Below are positions 22,275 through 30,224 of a stretch of DNA of 42,159 bases, one piece after another. The stretch is from Oscillospiraceae bacterium. Lineage in GTDB: Bacteria > Bacillota > Clostridia > Oscillospirales > Ruminococcaceae. The notes beneath the pieces were generated by a model that worked only from the letters and a program-made list of their open reading frames with translations, was not told where the DNA came from and ran no database searches. The stretch covers positions 1-42,159 of the forward strand of contig JAFTTH010000014.1 in assembly GCA_017466885.1 (NCBI GenBank). Direction: 5' to 3'. The position numbers and the translations under genes were made by a program. Numbering within the stretch: position 1 is the first letter of the stretch; every line of letters starts with the position of its first letter.

Positions 22275-22318
22275 AAAAGGGAGACGCTTCGTAAGGAAGT
22301 GTTCTCCCTTTTTCTTTT
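22275..22318 (+). terminator. Terminator after bcp
   Basis: AAAAGGGAG with CTTC pairs with GGAAG and CTCCCTTTTT in a two-part stem around GTAA, followed by TTTCTTTT. It begins next to a GGGTGCC word that is complementary to the far end of array D. Confidence 0.8.
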
Positions 22319-22330
22319 CATATAAAAATT

Positions 22331-22353
22331 GACACTTTCAGTTTGAAAGTGTC
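22331..22353. repeat. Perfect ten-base hairpin at the outer edge of array D
   Basis: GACACTTTCA pairs with TGAAAGTGTC around GTT. No T-run. A smaller TATCT/AGATA hairpin follows at 22384-22396. Confidence 0.8.
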
Positions 22354-22406
22354 ATAGTGGGTTACATACTTTAAAAATAAACCTATCTCAAAGATAAGAA
22401 TAATAA

Positions 22407-22620
22407 GTGATATTGTGAGACGGGTCTCACAGTGATATTTTGCTTGTTTGCAAAGTGATATTGAAACCTTACGGTTTCAGTGATATTATATTCGCTATGA
22501 AACTGTCCGAAGGACAATATCACGATGCGTAGCATCATATAACTGCAAAGCAATATCGCTCGCCATAAGGCGAATATAACTGTGGCACCTTCCTTACGGA
22601 GGGTGCCACAATAGGCACCC
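22407..22620 (-). repeat. Hairpin array D (linker GTGATATT / AATATCAC)
   Basis: Left half: GTGATATT at 22407-22414, 22432-22439, 22455-22462 and 22480-22487 separates GTGAGAC/GTCTCAC (22415-22430), TTTGC/GCAAA (22439-22454) and GAAACC/GGTTTC (22463-22478). Right half: AATATCAC (22516-22523) and AATATC (22553-22558) separate TGTCC-GAA-GGACA (22504-22516), GATGC-GTA-GCATC (22524-22536) and CGCC-ATAA-GGCG (22561-22572). TTATATTCGC (22486-22495) is complementary to GCGAATATAA (22570-22579) and encloses the right half. Read on the minus strand the order is the same as in the other three arrays: hairpin, enclosed half, open arm. It ends with TGTGGCACC/GGTGCCACA (22581-22610) and a competing GGGTGCC/GGCACCC hairpin (22601-22620). 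It lies at the 3' end of the minus-strand membrane protein gene. Confidence 0.85.
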
Positions 22621-22631
22621 TTTTCATATGT

Positions 22632-23159
22632 TCAGATGATTCCGTATTGTCCGGTGATCGGGTCGCAAAAAAGAGGGATTCGGAGAGGAAAGAAGGTAAA
22701 TACCCCAAAGAAAATACCGATAATGCAGAGAATGCAAAGGGCGATTCCCGCCCCCTTTCCCCAAAACAGCTCTTTTTTCATCAGCCACCCCTCCAGCAAA
22801 AAGCACCCGGCCGCCGCCACATAGAATATCCCGATATTAACCCAGTCGGGGGAGGGGCCAAGGGCGCCGTTGTAGGTGTAAAACAAGACGGGGATCAGGG
22901 TCAGTCCGGTCAGCGTCCCGGCAAGCTTTCCCCACCAAAAAGAGGGAATATCCCGAAAATACCGGCTTTGCACCACCGCAAAAAGGAATAGAGGAAAGAA
23001 AAGGAGCTTCATATGCTCCCAGGTGGATTCATTTACCCCGGAAAAGGGCGCAATCAGCATACTTCCGCCCGTCCAGTCATAAAGGAAATGGAGAATCGTT
23101 CCCCCGAATGAGGTCAGAGAAAACCCAGCAAACTGCCAAAGAAAAAGTTCCCGCTTCAT
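22632..23159 (-). CDS. Small polytopic membrane protein, DUF6512-like
   Basis: 175 residues, about five or six membrane helices with little outside. The first third, with GTILHFLYDWTGG (20-32) and NESTWEHMKLLFFP (43-56), is the conserved signature I associate with the DUF6512 family; no biochemical role is known to me. Conserved polar residues (His, Asp, Glu, His) lie near the membrane and could be functional. The ribosome site is poor (GGCGGTGG), so expression may be low. Array D follows its stop codon by about ten bases and probably forms the 3' end of its transcript. Confidence 0.75.
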   Translation of the reverse strand: MKRELFLWQFAGFSLTSFGGTILHFLYDWTGGSMLIAPFSGVNESTWEHMKLLFFPLFLFAVVQSRYFRDIPSFWWGKLAGTLTGLTLIPVLFYTYNGALGPSPDWVNIGIFYVAAAGCFLLEGWLMKKELFWGKGAGIALCILCIIGIFFGVFTFFPLRIPLFCDPITGQYGII

Positions 23160-23315
23160 TTCTTGCCACCGCCAATCGGTTAATTGATGAAAGGATATGC
23201 AAAAGAAGGCTTGTGTTATGCCGGGGAGAATAAGAGAATAAAATGTGTATGTTTATTTTACGGATATAAAAATACGAAAATAATCAAAATAATGGCAGAA
23301 AATGAAAATTACCCC

Positions 23316-23344
23316 TTGACATTGTTCATAATATAAGATATTAT
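23316..23344 (+). promoter_or_regulatory. Promoter of the ABC binding protein operon
   Basis: TTGACA (23316-23321), 17-base spacer, TATTAT (23339-23344); a strong match. AAAGGAAG precedes the start at 23376. Confidence 0.85.
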
Positions 23345-23375
23345 ATATACAGTTTGAACGAAAGGAAGTTTGAAA

Positions 23376-24362
23376 ATGAGCTTGAAAAAATTTGCAGCGA
23401 TTCTTTTGTGTGCTGTGCTTGGCTTGTCCGTTTTTGCGGGTTGCTCCGGTGTATCCAGTGAAAACCGCGTGGTTATCTACTCCAGCGCGGAGGACTATAT
23501 TAACGAATATTTTTCCCAGCGTCTGAACGAGAAATTCCCCGAATACCAGATCACCATTGAATATCTTTCCACCGGTGAGAGCGCAGCCAAGCTGAAGGCG
23601 GAAGGCACGCAGTCCCCCTGCGATATCGTCTGGGGCCTTGAGGTGGGTTATCTGGATGCTCTGACCGACAATCTTGCCGACCTGACCGGGTATAGTGACG
23701 ATGATTACGTGGAAGATATGAAGATTGGCCAGGGCAAATATCTGGTTGCCCACCGGTATAGCGGCTGCATTGCGGTGAATAAAAACCTCCTTGCAGAAAA
23801 GAACCTGGCCACCCCTCAAAGCTACCAGGATCTTCTGAAGCCGGAATATAAGAACCTGATTGCAATGCCCAACCCCAAATCCTCCGGAACAGGCTATATC
23901 TACCTGAAGAGCCTTGTCAACTCTATGGGCGAGGATGCTGCATTTGACTATTTTGAGAAGCTTTCTCAGAATGTTCTGCAGTTTACCTCTTCCGGGTCGG
24001 GCCCCATCAACTCTCTGGTGCAGGGCGAAATTGCCATTGCTATGGGAATGACCTCCCAGGCCGTGATTGAGATCAATGCCGGCCAACCCTTCGAGATCAT
24101 CTACTTTGATGAAGGCGCACCCTTTACCGCCTGCGGCTATGGAATGATTAAGGGTAAGGAGACCAAAAAGGCCGTGCAGGAGGTTTTTGACTTCTTCTAC
24201 ACTGATCTGATCCACGGAGAGAAGGAGAAGTTCCTCCCTGAAAAAATCTTTGAGGGTCAGGAAAATAAGATCGAAAACTACCCGAAGGATATCCCCTATG
24301 CAGATATGAATGGGAATACCTCTGAGGAGAAAGAGCGTCTGCTGGATAAGTGGATCTACTGA
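23376..24362 (+). CDS. ABC transporter substrate-binding lipoprotein (iron/2-aminoethylphosphonate type)
   Basis: 328 residues from ATG 23376. Lipoprotein signal with lipobox VFAGC and modified Cys23. The rest is a type-II periplasmic-binding fold: VVIYSSAEDYINEYF (about 30-44) is the opening of the Fe3+/thiamine/phosphonate binding-protein group, and SGTGYIYLKSL and MGMTSQAVIEI line the cleft in relatives. It binds ligand outside the membrane for an importer; the matching fused permease and ATPase are on the opposite strand at 26.2-28.6 kb. The next gene, a nucleotidyltransferase, starts one base after its stop, so both are translated together. Ligand inferred from the LicD/cytidylyltransferase context: aminoethylphosphonate, phosphocholine or similar. 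Confidence 0.87.
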   Translation: MSLKKFAAILLCAVLGLSVFAGCSGVSSENRVVIYSSAEDYINEYFSQRLNEKFPEYQITIEYLSTGESAAKLKAEGTQSPCDIVWGLEVGYLDALTDNLADLTGYSDDDYVEDMKIGQGKYLVAHRYSGCIAVNKNLLAEKNLATPQSYQDLLKPEYKNLIAMPNPKSSGTGYIYLKSLVNSMGEDAAFDYFEKLSQNVLQFTSSGSGPINSLVQGEIAIAMGMTSQAVIEINAGQPFEIIYFDEGAPFTACGYGMIKGKETKKAVQEVFDFFYTDLIHGEKEKFLPEKIFEGQENKIENYPKDIPYADMNGNTSEEKERLLDKWIY

Positions 24363-24363
24363 T

Positions 24364-25260
24364 ATGACAAGAAAAGAATTTAACCTTTTGGCCTACCTGG
24401 AGCGTTCCTCCGGCCAAAAGCATACCCAGCGCTCCATTGGAGCGGCTATCGGTGTTTCAGCGGGAACGGTTAATAAGATCCTTGCCGCTTTCCATGAGCA
24501 AAGCTGGATCACCCCGACTCTGGAGGTGACCGAAGCCGGTTTGCAGGCTCTGGAGCCCTACCGTGTCAAGCGTGTCATCTTTCTGGCGGCAGGCTTTGGG
24601 TCCCGTCTTGTGCCGCTGACTTTGAATACCCCCAAGCCTTTGATCCGCGTGCACGGAACCCGAATCATTGATACGGCCATTGACCGTGCTTTGGAAGCGG
24701 GGATCGAGGAGATCTATATCGTCCGGGGATATCTGGGGGAGCAGTTTGACCAGCTTTTGGCAAAATATCCCCAGATCCGCTTTCTGGAAAACCCCGACTA
24801 TCAAGAGAGTAATAATATTTCCTCCGCTCTCTGCGCCCGGCATCTGCTGGAGAATGCTTATGTGATGGAGGCAGACCTGCTGGTCAATTCCGCCGCAGTT
24901 TTTCAAAAGTATCATTATACCTCCAATTGCCTTGGCGTTCCGGTGGAGCGGACGGATGATTGGTGCATCCTCAGCGAGAACGGAGTGGCCAGGCAGCTGG
25001 TGCAGGGCGGTGAGAACTGCCATCACCTTTTCTGTGTTTATTACTGGACAGCCGAGGAAGGACAAAAGCTGGCCGGCCACCTGGAAAAGGTCTACCGTAG
25101 TCCCGGGGGGAAAGAGCGCTTTTGGGATATGGCCCCCCTTGTGTATTTCAATAAGGAATACCATATTGAGATCCGGGAATGCAGTTTTTCGGATATTACC
25201 GAGATCGATACTCTGCGGGAGCTGCAGGCAGTCGATCCGGCTTACAAAATGCTTCATTAA
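24364..25260 (+). CDS. Nucleotidyltransferase (LicC/PntC-like CTP:phospho-compound cytidylyltransferase) with N-terminal winged helix
   Basis: 298 residues from ATG 24364, one base after the previous stop; no ribosome site of its own, so coupled translation. Residues 1-65 form a winged helix (SIGAAIGVSAGTVNKIL as recognition region). From 70, a nucleotidyltransferase of the LicC group: LAAGFGSRLVPLT (74-86) binds the nucleotide, KPLIRVHG follows, and MEADLL marks the metal site. LicC and PntC make CDP-choline or CMP-aminoethylphosphonate before LicD transfers the group to glycan. It is a close paralogue of the gene at 25312-26175 on the other strand. The winged helix may be regulatory or a fold-only leftover. 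Confidence 0.85.
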   Translation: MTRKEFNLLAYLERSSGQKHTQRSIGAAIGVSAGTVNKILAAFHEQSWITPTLEVTEAGLQALEPYRVKRVIFLAAGFGSRLVPLTLNTPKPLIRVHGTRIIDTAIDRALEAGIEEIYIVRGYLGEQFDQLLAKYPQIRFLENPDYQESNNISSALCARHLLENAYVMEADLLVNSAAVFQKYHYTSNCLGVPVERTDDWCILSENGVARQLVQGGENCHHLFCVYYWTAEEGQKLAGHLEKVYRSPGGKERFWDMAPLVYFNKEYHIEIRECSFSDITEIDTLRELQAVDPAYKMLH

Positions 25261-25296
25261 AAAACTCCGCTGTTCAGAAAGAACAGCGGAGTTTTT
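25259..25296. terminator. Bidirectional terminator between the two paralogous nucleotidyltransferase genes
   Basis: AAAACTCCGCTGTTC (25261-25275) pairs perfectly with GAACAGCGGAGTTTT around AGAAA, with A- and T-runs on either side. Confidence 0.95.
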
Positions 25297-25311
25297 CTGT
25301 TGATTGGTTGA

Positions 25312-26175
25312 TTATTGGATCACATAATCGGGATCCAGCTGGGAGAGCTCTTTGTAGGTATCAATCTCAGTGATGTCTGCAAAGGTGCATTCCCGGATTT
25401 CAATATGATACTGGTCGTTGAAGCGGTTCATCGGGGTAATATCCCAGAACCGATCCTTTCCGCCCGGGCTTTGGTACATATCCCGGAGATGATCGGGGAG
25501 CTTTTTGCCATCCTCAGTGGTCCAGTAGTAGATACTGTAAAGATGGTGGCAGTTTTCGCCGCCCTGCACCAGCTGCTTGGCCACACCCTTTTCACTGATT
25601 ACGCACCAGTCATCCGTCCGCTCCACCGGAACGCCGAGGCAGTTGGAGGAGTAGTTATACTTCCGGAAGATGGCCGGGTTATTGATCAGAAGATCCGCCT
25701 CCATTACATAGGCGTTAGAGAACCAGTCCAGTACGCACATCGCGGAGGAAATGTTGTTGGTTTGATTGTAAATGGGGTTATCAATCAGCCGAATCTGCGG
25801 ATAATGCTTCAGAAGCTGGTCGAAGGAATCGCCCAAATACCCCCGGACAATAATAATCTCCTCAATACCCATCTGCAAAGCCGCATCAATGGCAGAGCAG
25901 ATGATCGGTTTCCCATGCACCCGAACCAGCGGCTTGGGAACATTCAGAGTTGCGGGGCGGAGACGGGAACCGAGTCCTGCCGCCAGGAAGATGACACGCT
26001 TGGCCCGGTAAGGCTCCAGCGCCTCGTATCCGGCAGGGGTGACCTTGCCATCCTGGGTGGCCAAGCCCTGCTCCAGCAGCTCCGTTGCCGTTTCGGAGGG
26101 GAAGGTTCCGGCGGGGAATCCGCCGTCGGTTTGGTCCAGAGCGACCAGAAGATCAAATTGTGCTCTTGAAATCAT
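25312..26175 (-). CDS. Nucleotidyltransferase (LicC/PntC-like), second copy with reduced N-terminal domain
   Basis: 287 residues from ATG 26175 (GAGGAG eight bases before); the GTG one codon earlier is less well placed. The catalytic part (from about 60) is nearly collinear with the copy at 24364: LAAGLGSRLRP, KPLVRVHG, VMEADLL, NCLGVPVERTDDWC and GGENCHHL are shared. The N-terminal part is about ten residues shorter, missing the recognition-helix region of the winged helix, so DNA binding is unlikely. Last gene of the minus-strand operon that also encodes the permease, ATPase and LicD proteins; it begins six bases after the permease stop. Two copies may activate different phospho-compounds or serve different conditions. 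Confidence 0.85.
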   Translation of the reverse strand: MISRAQFDLLVALDQTDGGFPAGTFPSETATELLEQGLATQDGKVTPAGYEALEPYRAKRVIFLAAGLGSRLRPATLNVPKPLVRVHGKPIICSAIDAALQMGIEEIIIVRGYLGDSFDQLLKHYPQIRLIDNPIYNQTNNISSAMCVLDWFSNAYVMEADLLINNPAIFRKYNYSSNCLGVPVERTDDWCVISEKGVAKQLVQGGENCHHLYSIYYWTTEDGKKLPDHLRDMYQSPGGKDRFWDITPMNRFNDQYHIEIRECTFADITEIDTYKELSQLDPDYVIQ

Positions 26176-26180
26176 CACGT

Positions 26181-27782
26181 TTACTCCTCTGCCAGAACGA
26201 TTACCGGCTTATTTTTCTTCAGTTGCTTTTTCAGAACGTACACAATTCCCTTCACCAGCAGGTTAACACAGAGAATCAGCAGCGATACGAATGCCGAACA
26301 CTCCAGCAGACGGACCGCCTCAAACTGCGTGATCATCAGAGAAAGCTGCTTGGTGGAAACATTGGCAAGGAAAGAAACCGCAGAAATGGTCATCATCGAG
26401 TTGACGAAAAAGTAGGACATCATTTCGATCAGGGTATCCTTGGTTTGGGGGATCAAAACCTGGAAGAAGATCCGTGGCCGGCTGATATTCAGAGTCGCTC
26501 CCACGTCCTCCAGATTTTTGTTGATGATATTAAAGGAATTGTAGATCATCAGATAGGGGGAAGCAAAGAAGTGAATGGTATTGACCAAAATCAGAATGGC
26601 AAGGGTGCCGTAAAGAAAGCTACCCTTGAAGAAAAGCACGTAGGAAAGGCCCAAAACAAGTCCCGGGATAGCCATAGATGTAATGGAGATCAGGTGGAGG
26701 ACCCGGGAAAGCACGCCGGACATCCGGGCGGTGCAGTAGGCTGTTACGTAGGCGGTGGCGACGCCGATCACCGAAACAAGCACCGAAACGATCAGCGAGT
26801 TGAGCAGATACGTTCCGCCATTCATATCAAAGGTCTTGAAAATATGATCCAGGGTCAGAGTCATATCCAGCGGGTACCTCTTGATGAAGGTCAGCATAAT
26901 AAAGGTTGCAATAGGGATAATGACGATGATGCTGAATAATCCGCAGGTAGCGTAGCAAAGGCCGTCCCGCAGGGGATTGCGGCGGGGTTTGATCCGCTTG
27001 GTCACAAAGCTGGAGCTTCCCCGATCCTTTTTGAGGGCGTCAATAATAAACGCGGCCACAGCAGGCAGGAGAAGGAGGGATCCGATCACGCTGCCCTTGC
27101 CGAAATCCAGCAGGCCGACGATCTCCTGATACATCATCACCGGGAGGGTGGTATAGTTTCCACCGATCATCAAAGGTACGCCGTAGTCTGTGATAATCAG
27201 GGTGAAGGTTGCAAACACCACCGAGATGAGTGATTTGCTCAAATAGGGAAGGGTGATGGAGAAAAACTGCCGATATTTGGGGATTCCCAAAACGTCCGCC
27301 GCCTCATAGGGGGAGGCATCCTCATAGGTCAGCACGTCCGAAAGCATCAGAAATGCCACCGGGAAGGAGTACATCACCGATCCGATCACGATTCCGCCAA
27401 ATCCGTAGATATTGGAGGAGAGTCCCAGAAGGTTAGTCAGGATGCCGTTGGCGCCGAAAAGAATAATCAAACCCATACCGTGAGAAATGGAGGGGATCAG
27501 CATCGGCAGAGTCAGAATCACCCGAAAGATATTCTTTCCCTGAATGGAGCTGCGGGAAATGCAGAAGGAAAGAAGCATTGCCAAGGCAACGGAGATGAAG
27601 GTGGCGACCAGGGAAACGGTGATGGAGTTGCCCAGAACCAGGCCGAACCGCTCTGCGGTAACGACCTTGAGGAAGCTTTCACCGCTCATGGTCAGAAACA
27701 TCTGCAAAAGAGGCAGGATCACACAAACGGTGAAAACGATAACCAGGGCAATTTTAATCAAAACAGAGCTGCTCTTTTTCAT
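26181..27782 (-). CDS. ABC transporter permease, two fused membrane domains
   Basis: 533 residues, about 12 membrane helices in two halves (about 1-265 and 285-525), each with an inner-membrane permease loop: EAADVLGIPKYRQFF (about 160-174) and EDVGATLNISRPRIF (about 433-447), the EAA motifs that contact the ATPase. This duplicated arrangement is typical of the Fe3+ and 2-aminoethylphosphonate/thiamine importers, agreeing with the binding protein at 23376. The start overlaps the stop of the ATPase gene (ATGA), so the two are coupled. Confidence 0.92.
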   Translation of the reverse strand: MKKSSSVLIKIALVIVFTVCVILPLLQMFLTMSGESFLKVVTAERFGLVLGNSITVSLVATFISVALAMLLSFCISRSSIQGKNIFRVILTLPMLIPSISHGMGLIILFGANGILTNLLGLSSNIYGFGGIVIGSVMYSFPVAFLMLSDVLTYEDASPYEAADVLGIPKYRQFFSITLPYLSKSLISVVFATFTLIITDYGVPLMIGGNYTTLPVMMYQEIVGLLDFGKGSVIGSLLLLPAVAAFIIDALKKDRGSSSFVTKRIKPRRNPLRDGLCYATCGLFSIIVIIPIATFIMLTFIKRYPLDMTLTLDHIFKTFDMNGGTYLLNSLIVSVLVSVIGVATAYVTAYCTARMSGVLSRVLHLISITSMAIPGLVLGLSYVLFFKGSFLYGTLAILILVNTIHFFASPYLMIYNSFNIINKNLEDVGATLNISRPRIFFQVLIPQTKDTLIEMMSYFFVNSMMTISAVSFLANVSTKQLSLMITQFEAVRLLECSAFVSLLILCVNLLVKGIVYVLKKQLKKNKPVIVLAEE

Positions 27783-28579
27783 GCCTGCTGTTCAGCCCCT
27801 TCCGAAGAGGATTGAGAGAAGCGGCTTAAAGACTCGATCTTCAGCTGAAGATTATGAAGCACAAACCGACGGACATAATCATCCGCAGGGTTTTTGACGA
27901 TATTATCGGGAGTATCAATCTGACGGATCACGCCGTTATCCATGACCATAATCCGGTCAGACATAGCAAAGGCTTCCTCCTGATCGTGGGTAATATAGAT
28001 CATGGTGGTGCCGAACTGCTTTTGCAGATCCTTCAGCTCCTGACGGAGGATCATCCGGGTATCCACATCCAGGGCAGACATCGGCTCATCAAAGAGGATC
28101 ACATCGGGGTTCAGGGCCAGAGTTCTGGCAATGGCGACCCGCTGCTGCTGACCACCCGAGAGGCGGTGGGGACGCTTATTGGCGTGCTCCTCCAGTCCCA
28201 CCTGGCGAAGCATTCTCATTGCAATCTCCCGGGATTCCGCTTTCCGGGATTTATCCAGCCGGAGCGCGTACTCCACGTTTCGGAGAACGGTCATATTCTC
28301 AAAGAGTGCATAGTTCTGGAAAACAATTCCCATTCCTCTCTTGGAGGGTGCAAAATTGGTAATATCCACTTCATCCTTATGAATGGTGCCGGTGTTCGGC
28401 TTCAAAAGTCCGATCAGGCACCGGAGAATGGTGGTTTTTCCGCAGCCGGAGGGACCGAGAATCGAAAGAAATTCGCCATCCTCCACTTCAAAGTTCACGT
28501 GATCCAGGATAAGCTTTTTCCCCATTGTGACAGAAAGATCACGAATGATCAGTTTTGGAGTTCCGTTCCTTTGCTCCAT
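27779..28579 (-). CDS. ABC transporter ATP-binding protein
   Basis: 266 residues. Walker A GPSGCGKT (42-49), signature LSGGQ (140-144), Walker B VILFDEP (160-166) and the switch His in YITHDQEEA are all present, so it is active. Resembles PotA/FbpC-type importer ATPases (GMGIVFQNYALFENMTV). It lacks a long C-terminal regulatory domain. With the fused permease (4-base overlap) and the lipoprotein encoded divergently it completes an importer. It lies 49 bases after a licD gene in the same operon, tying import to glycan decoration. Confidence 0.95.
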   Translation of the reverse strand: MEQRNGTPKLIIRDLSVTMGKKLILDHVNFEVEDGEFLSILGPSGCGKTTILRCLIGLLKPNTGTIHKDEVDITNFAPSKRGMGIVFQNYALFENMTVLRNVEYALRLDKSRKAESREIAMRMLRQVGLEEHANKRPHRLSGGQQQRVAIARTLALNPDVILFDEPMSALDVDTRMILRQELKDLQKQFGTTMIYITHDQEEAFAMSDRIMVMDNGVIRQIDTPDNIVKNPADDYVRRFVLHNLQLKIESLSRFSQSSSEGAEQQA

Positions 28580-28628
28580 GGTTGGATACCTCTCTTTTTG
28601 TTATTGTTCCGATTGGGGATGCCGAGGG

Positions 28629-30224
28629 TCAGGGCTGCTCCGGTTCCTCCGGTGAGGGAAGATAGTCGGCCAGCTCCATCAGGAAAAGACCGTTCCGGGT
28701 GCTTTGAACGCATTTGGTATACCACTCTGCGGCGCAGACGGTATTTTTTGAGCGGGAAGAAAGATCTCCCAGCAGCTTCAGCAGGCGATCGCTTTCCGGA
28801 TAAAGGGAAAGAAGTCTCTCAGCTTCCTTTTCAAGCTCCTCCGGAGCAGCTCCCTCCTGCATCTGCCGGGTCAGCCGGAAGACGGAAAGGTCAAGCTGGT
28901 CAGGGAAGAGGGGAAGCCACTGCTCCACCACTGCGGCTACATCATCCAGCCGGCCCTCTTCGGCGGCCAGGTTGCCGGCGCGAAGATCGGCGATCAGCTG
29001 AGAAAGCTGCCGGATTCGCGGGGTATCACAATCGGGGGTATCCCGGTTGACACGAAGAAGCAGCTCTCCTTCCCAGTATCTGCCGACCATTATCAGAGAG
29101 AGAGTTGCGGCGTATAAAACCGGCTCGGATACCGCAAGGGCAACACCGTTTCGCTTAATATCCGGGGAGCTTTGCGCCGCATAATAAGGGGCAAACCGTT
29201 CCGCAAGGGCGGAATAACGGTGCTCCTCCAGCATCAACTGTCCCTCCTCGGATAATTCAGAGGTCAGATGCTGGAGAGTCAGGTCAAAAAGGGTTTTGCT
29301 TAAAGCGGCCTTATCCCGCTGAACCTCCCGCCGGAGGGGGAGACTCTTCAAACTGTGCGCCTTGCGCTGTTCAAACTGAACGTACGCCTTGGAAAAATCA
29401 ATATAAGGACTGTAATCCGCCATAAAGGTGGCGCAGGGAACGTGGTAATTATCAAAGGTGGAGTGATCCTCCTGGGCGGCCTCCTCGGGGACCATCATCC
29501 AGGTGTCGCCAAACTCTGCCCGCAGGAAACGGAAATATTGCTCCGGACCGGGGAAGAACCGATCCTCAAAGGGGAGTGCCACCGGAGTTCCGAAAAAGGC
29601 CTTGGGGTAGAAGGAGTGGCGGTTGCCCCAGCGGAGACAGTATGTATCACATTCCTCACTATCTTCATAGGAAAAGAGCTTTTCCCGGAGCATATCCAAA
29701 ACATAGTCCCGGCCCTTTTCCTGGATGAGTGCCTGATACTGCTCATATTCCTTCAGGTAGTCGGCAATATCCTCGCACATAATATACACCGGCATCATCA
29801 GCTCGGAGTAGATGGTGGCAAGGACCTTATATTCCTCCTGCGCGACCGGATCGGAAGGAACAGGATCCAGAATAAAAAGGTCGATATGCTGCCCGCAGGC
29901 GTTACCGTCCAGAATATGGTTGCGGAAAATGACGGTGGTGGAGAGATTTGTGTACTTAACGGTATCCCGCAGGTAGTTGGGGAACCGCTCGTAGCAGTAA
30001 AGCTCCCGATCAGCGGGAAGCTCCCGGTCGATGACCGATAAGAGCTTTTTAAAGTTATCCCGGGTGATGCAAAGGTCCACGTCATCATCCCAGGGCAAAA
30101 AGCCCTTGTGCCGTACCGCGCCAAGAAGCGAGCCACCCTCCAGATAATAGGTGATCTCATTTCTTTTGCAGATATCATCAAATTCCTTCAGCAGGGTATA
30201 TAACCCGGCGTGCATCTCTAACAT
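28629..30224 (-). CDS. licD: LicD-family phosphotransferase with TPR-like C-terminus
   Basis: 531 residues. N-terminal LicD domain: YYLEGGSLLGAVRHKGFLPW then D46-D47-D48-x-D50, the metal/catalytic Asp cluster of the nucleotidyltransferase-like fold that moves phosphocholine (or an analogous group) from a CDP/CMP carrier to a sugar. Length exceeds the usual 270 or so residues; 300-531 is helical with TPR-like character (SLYPESDRLLKLLGDLS, CAAEWYTKCVQ). Start overlaps the stop of the previous licD-like gene by seven bases. The acceptor glycan is unknown. Confidence 0.9.
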   Translation of the reverse strand: MLEMHAGLYTLLKEFDDICKRNEITYYLEGGSLLGAVRHKGFLPWDDDVDLCITRDNFKKLLSVIDRELPADRELYCYERFPNYLRDTVKYTNLSTTVIFRNHILDGNACGQHIDLFILDPVPSDPVAQEEYKVLATIYSELMMPVYIMCEDIADYLKEYEQYQALIQEKGRDYVLDMLREKLFSYEDSEECDTYCLRWGNRHSFYPKAFFGTPVALPFEDRFFPGPEQYFRFLRAEFGDTWMMVPEEAAQEDHSTFDNYHVPCATFMADYSPYIDFSKAYVQFEQRKAHSLKSLPLRREVQRDKAALSKTLFDLTLQHLTSELSEEGQLMLEEHRYSALAERFAPYYAAQSSPDIKRNGVALAVSEPVLYAATLSLIMVGRYWEGELLLRVNRDTPDCDTPRIRQLSQLIADLRAGNLAAEEGRLDDVAAVVEQWLPLFPDQLDLSVFRLTRQMQEGAAPEELEKEAERLLSLYPESDRLLKLLGDLSSRSKNTVCAAEWYTKCVQSTRNGLFLMELADYLPSPEEPEQP

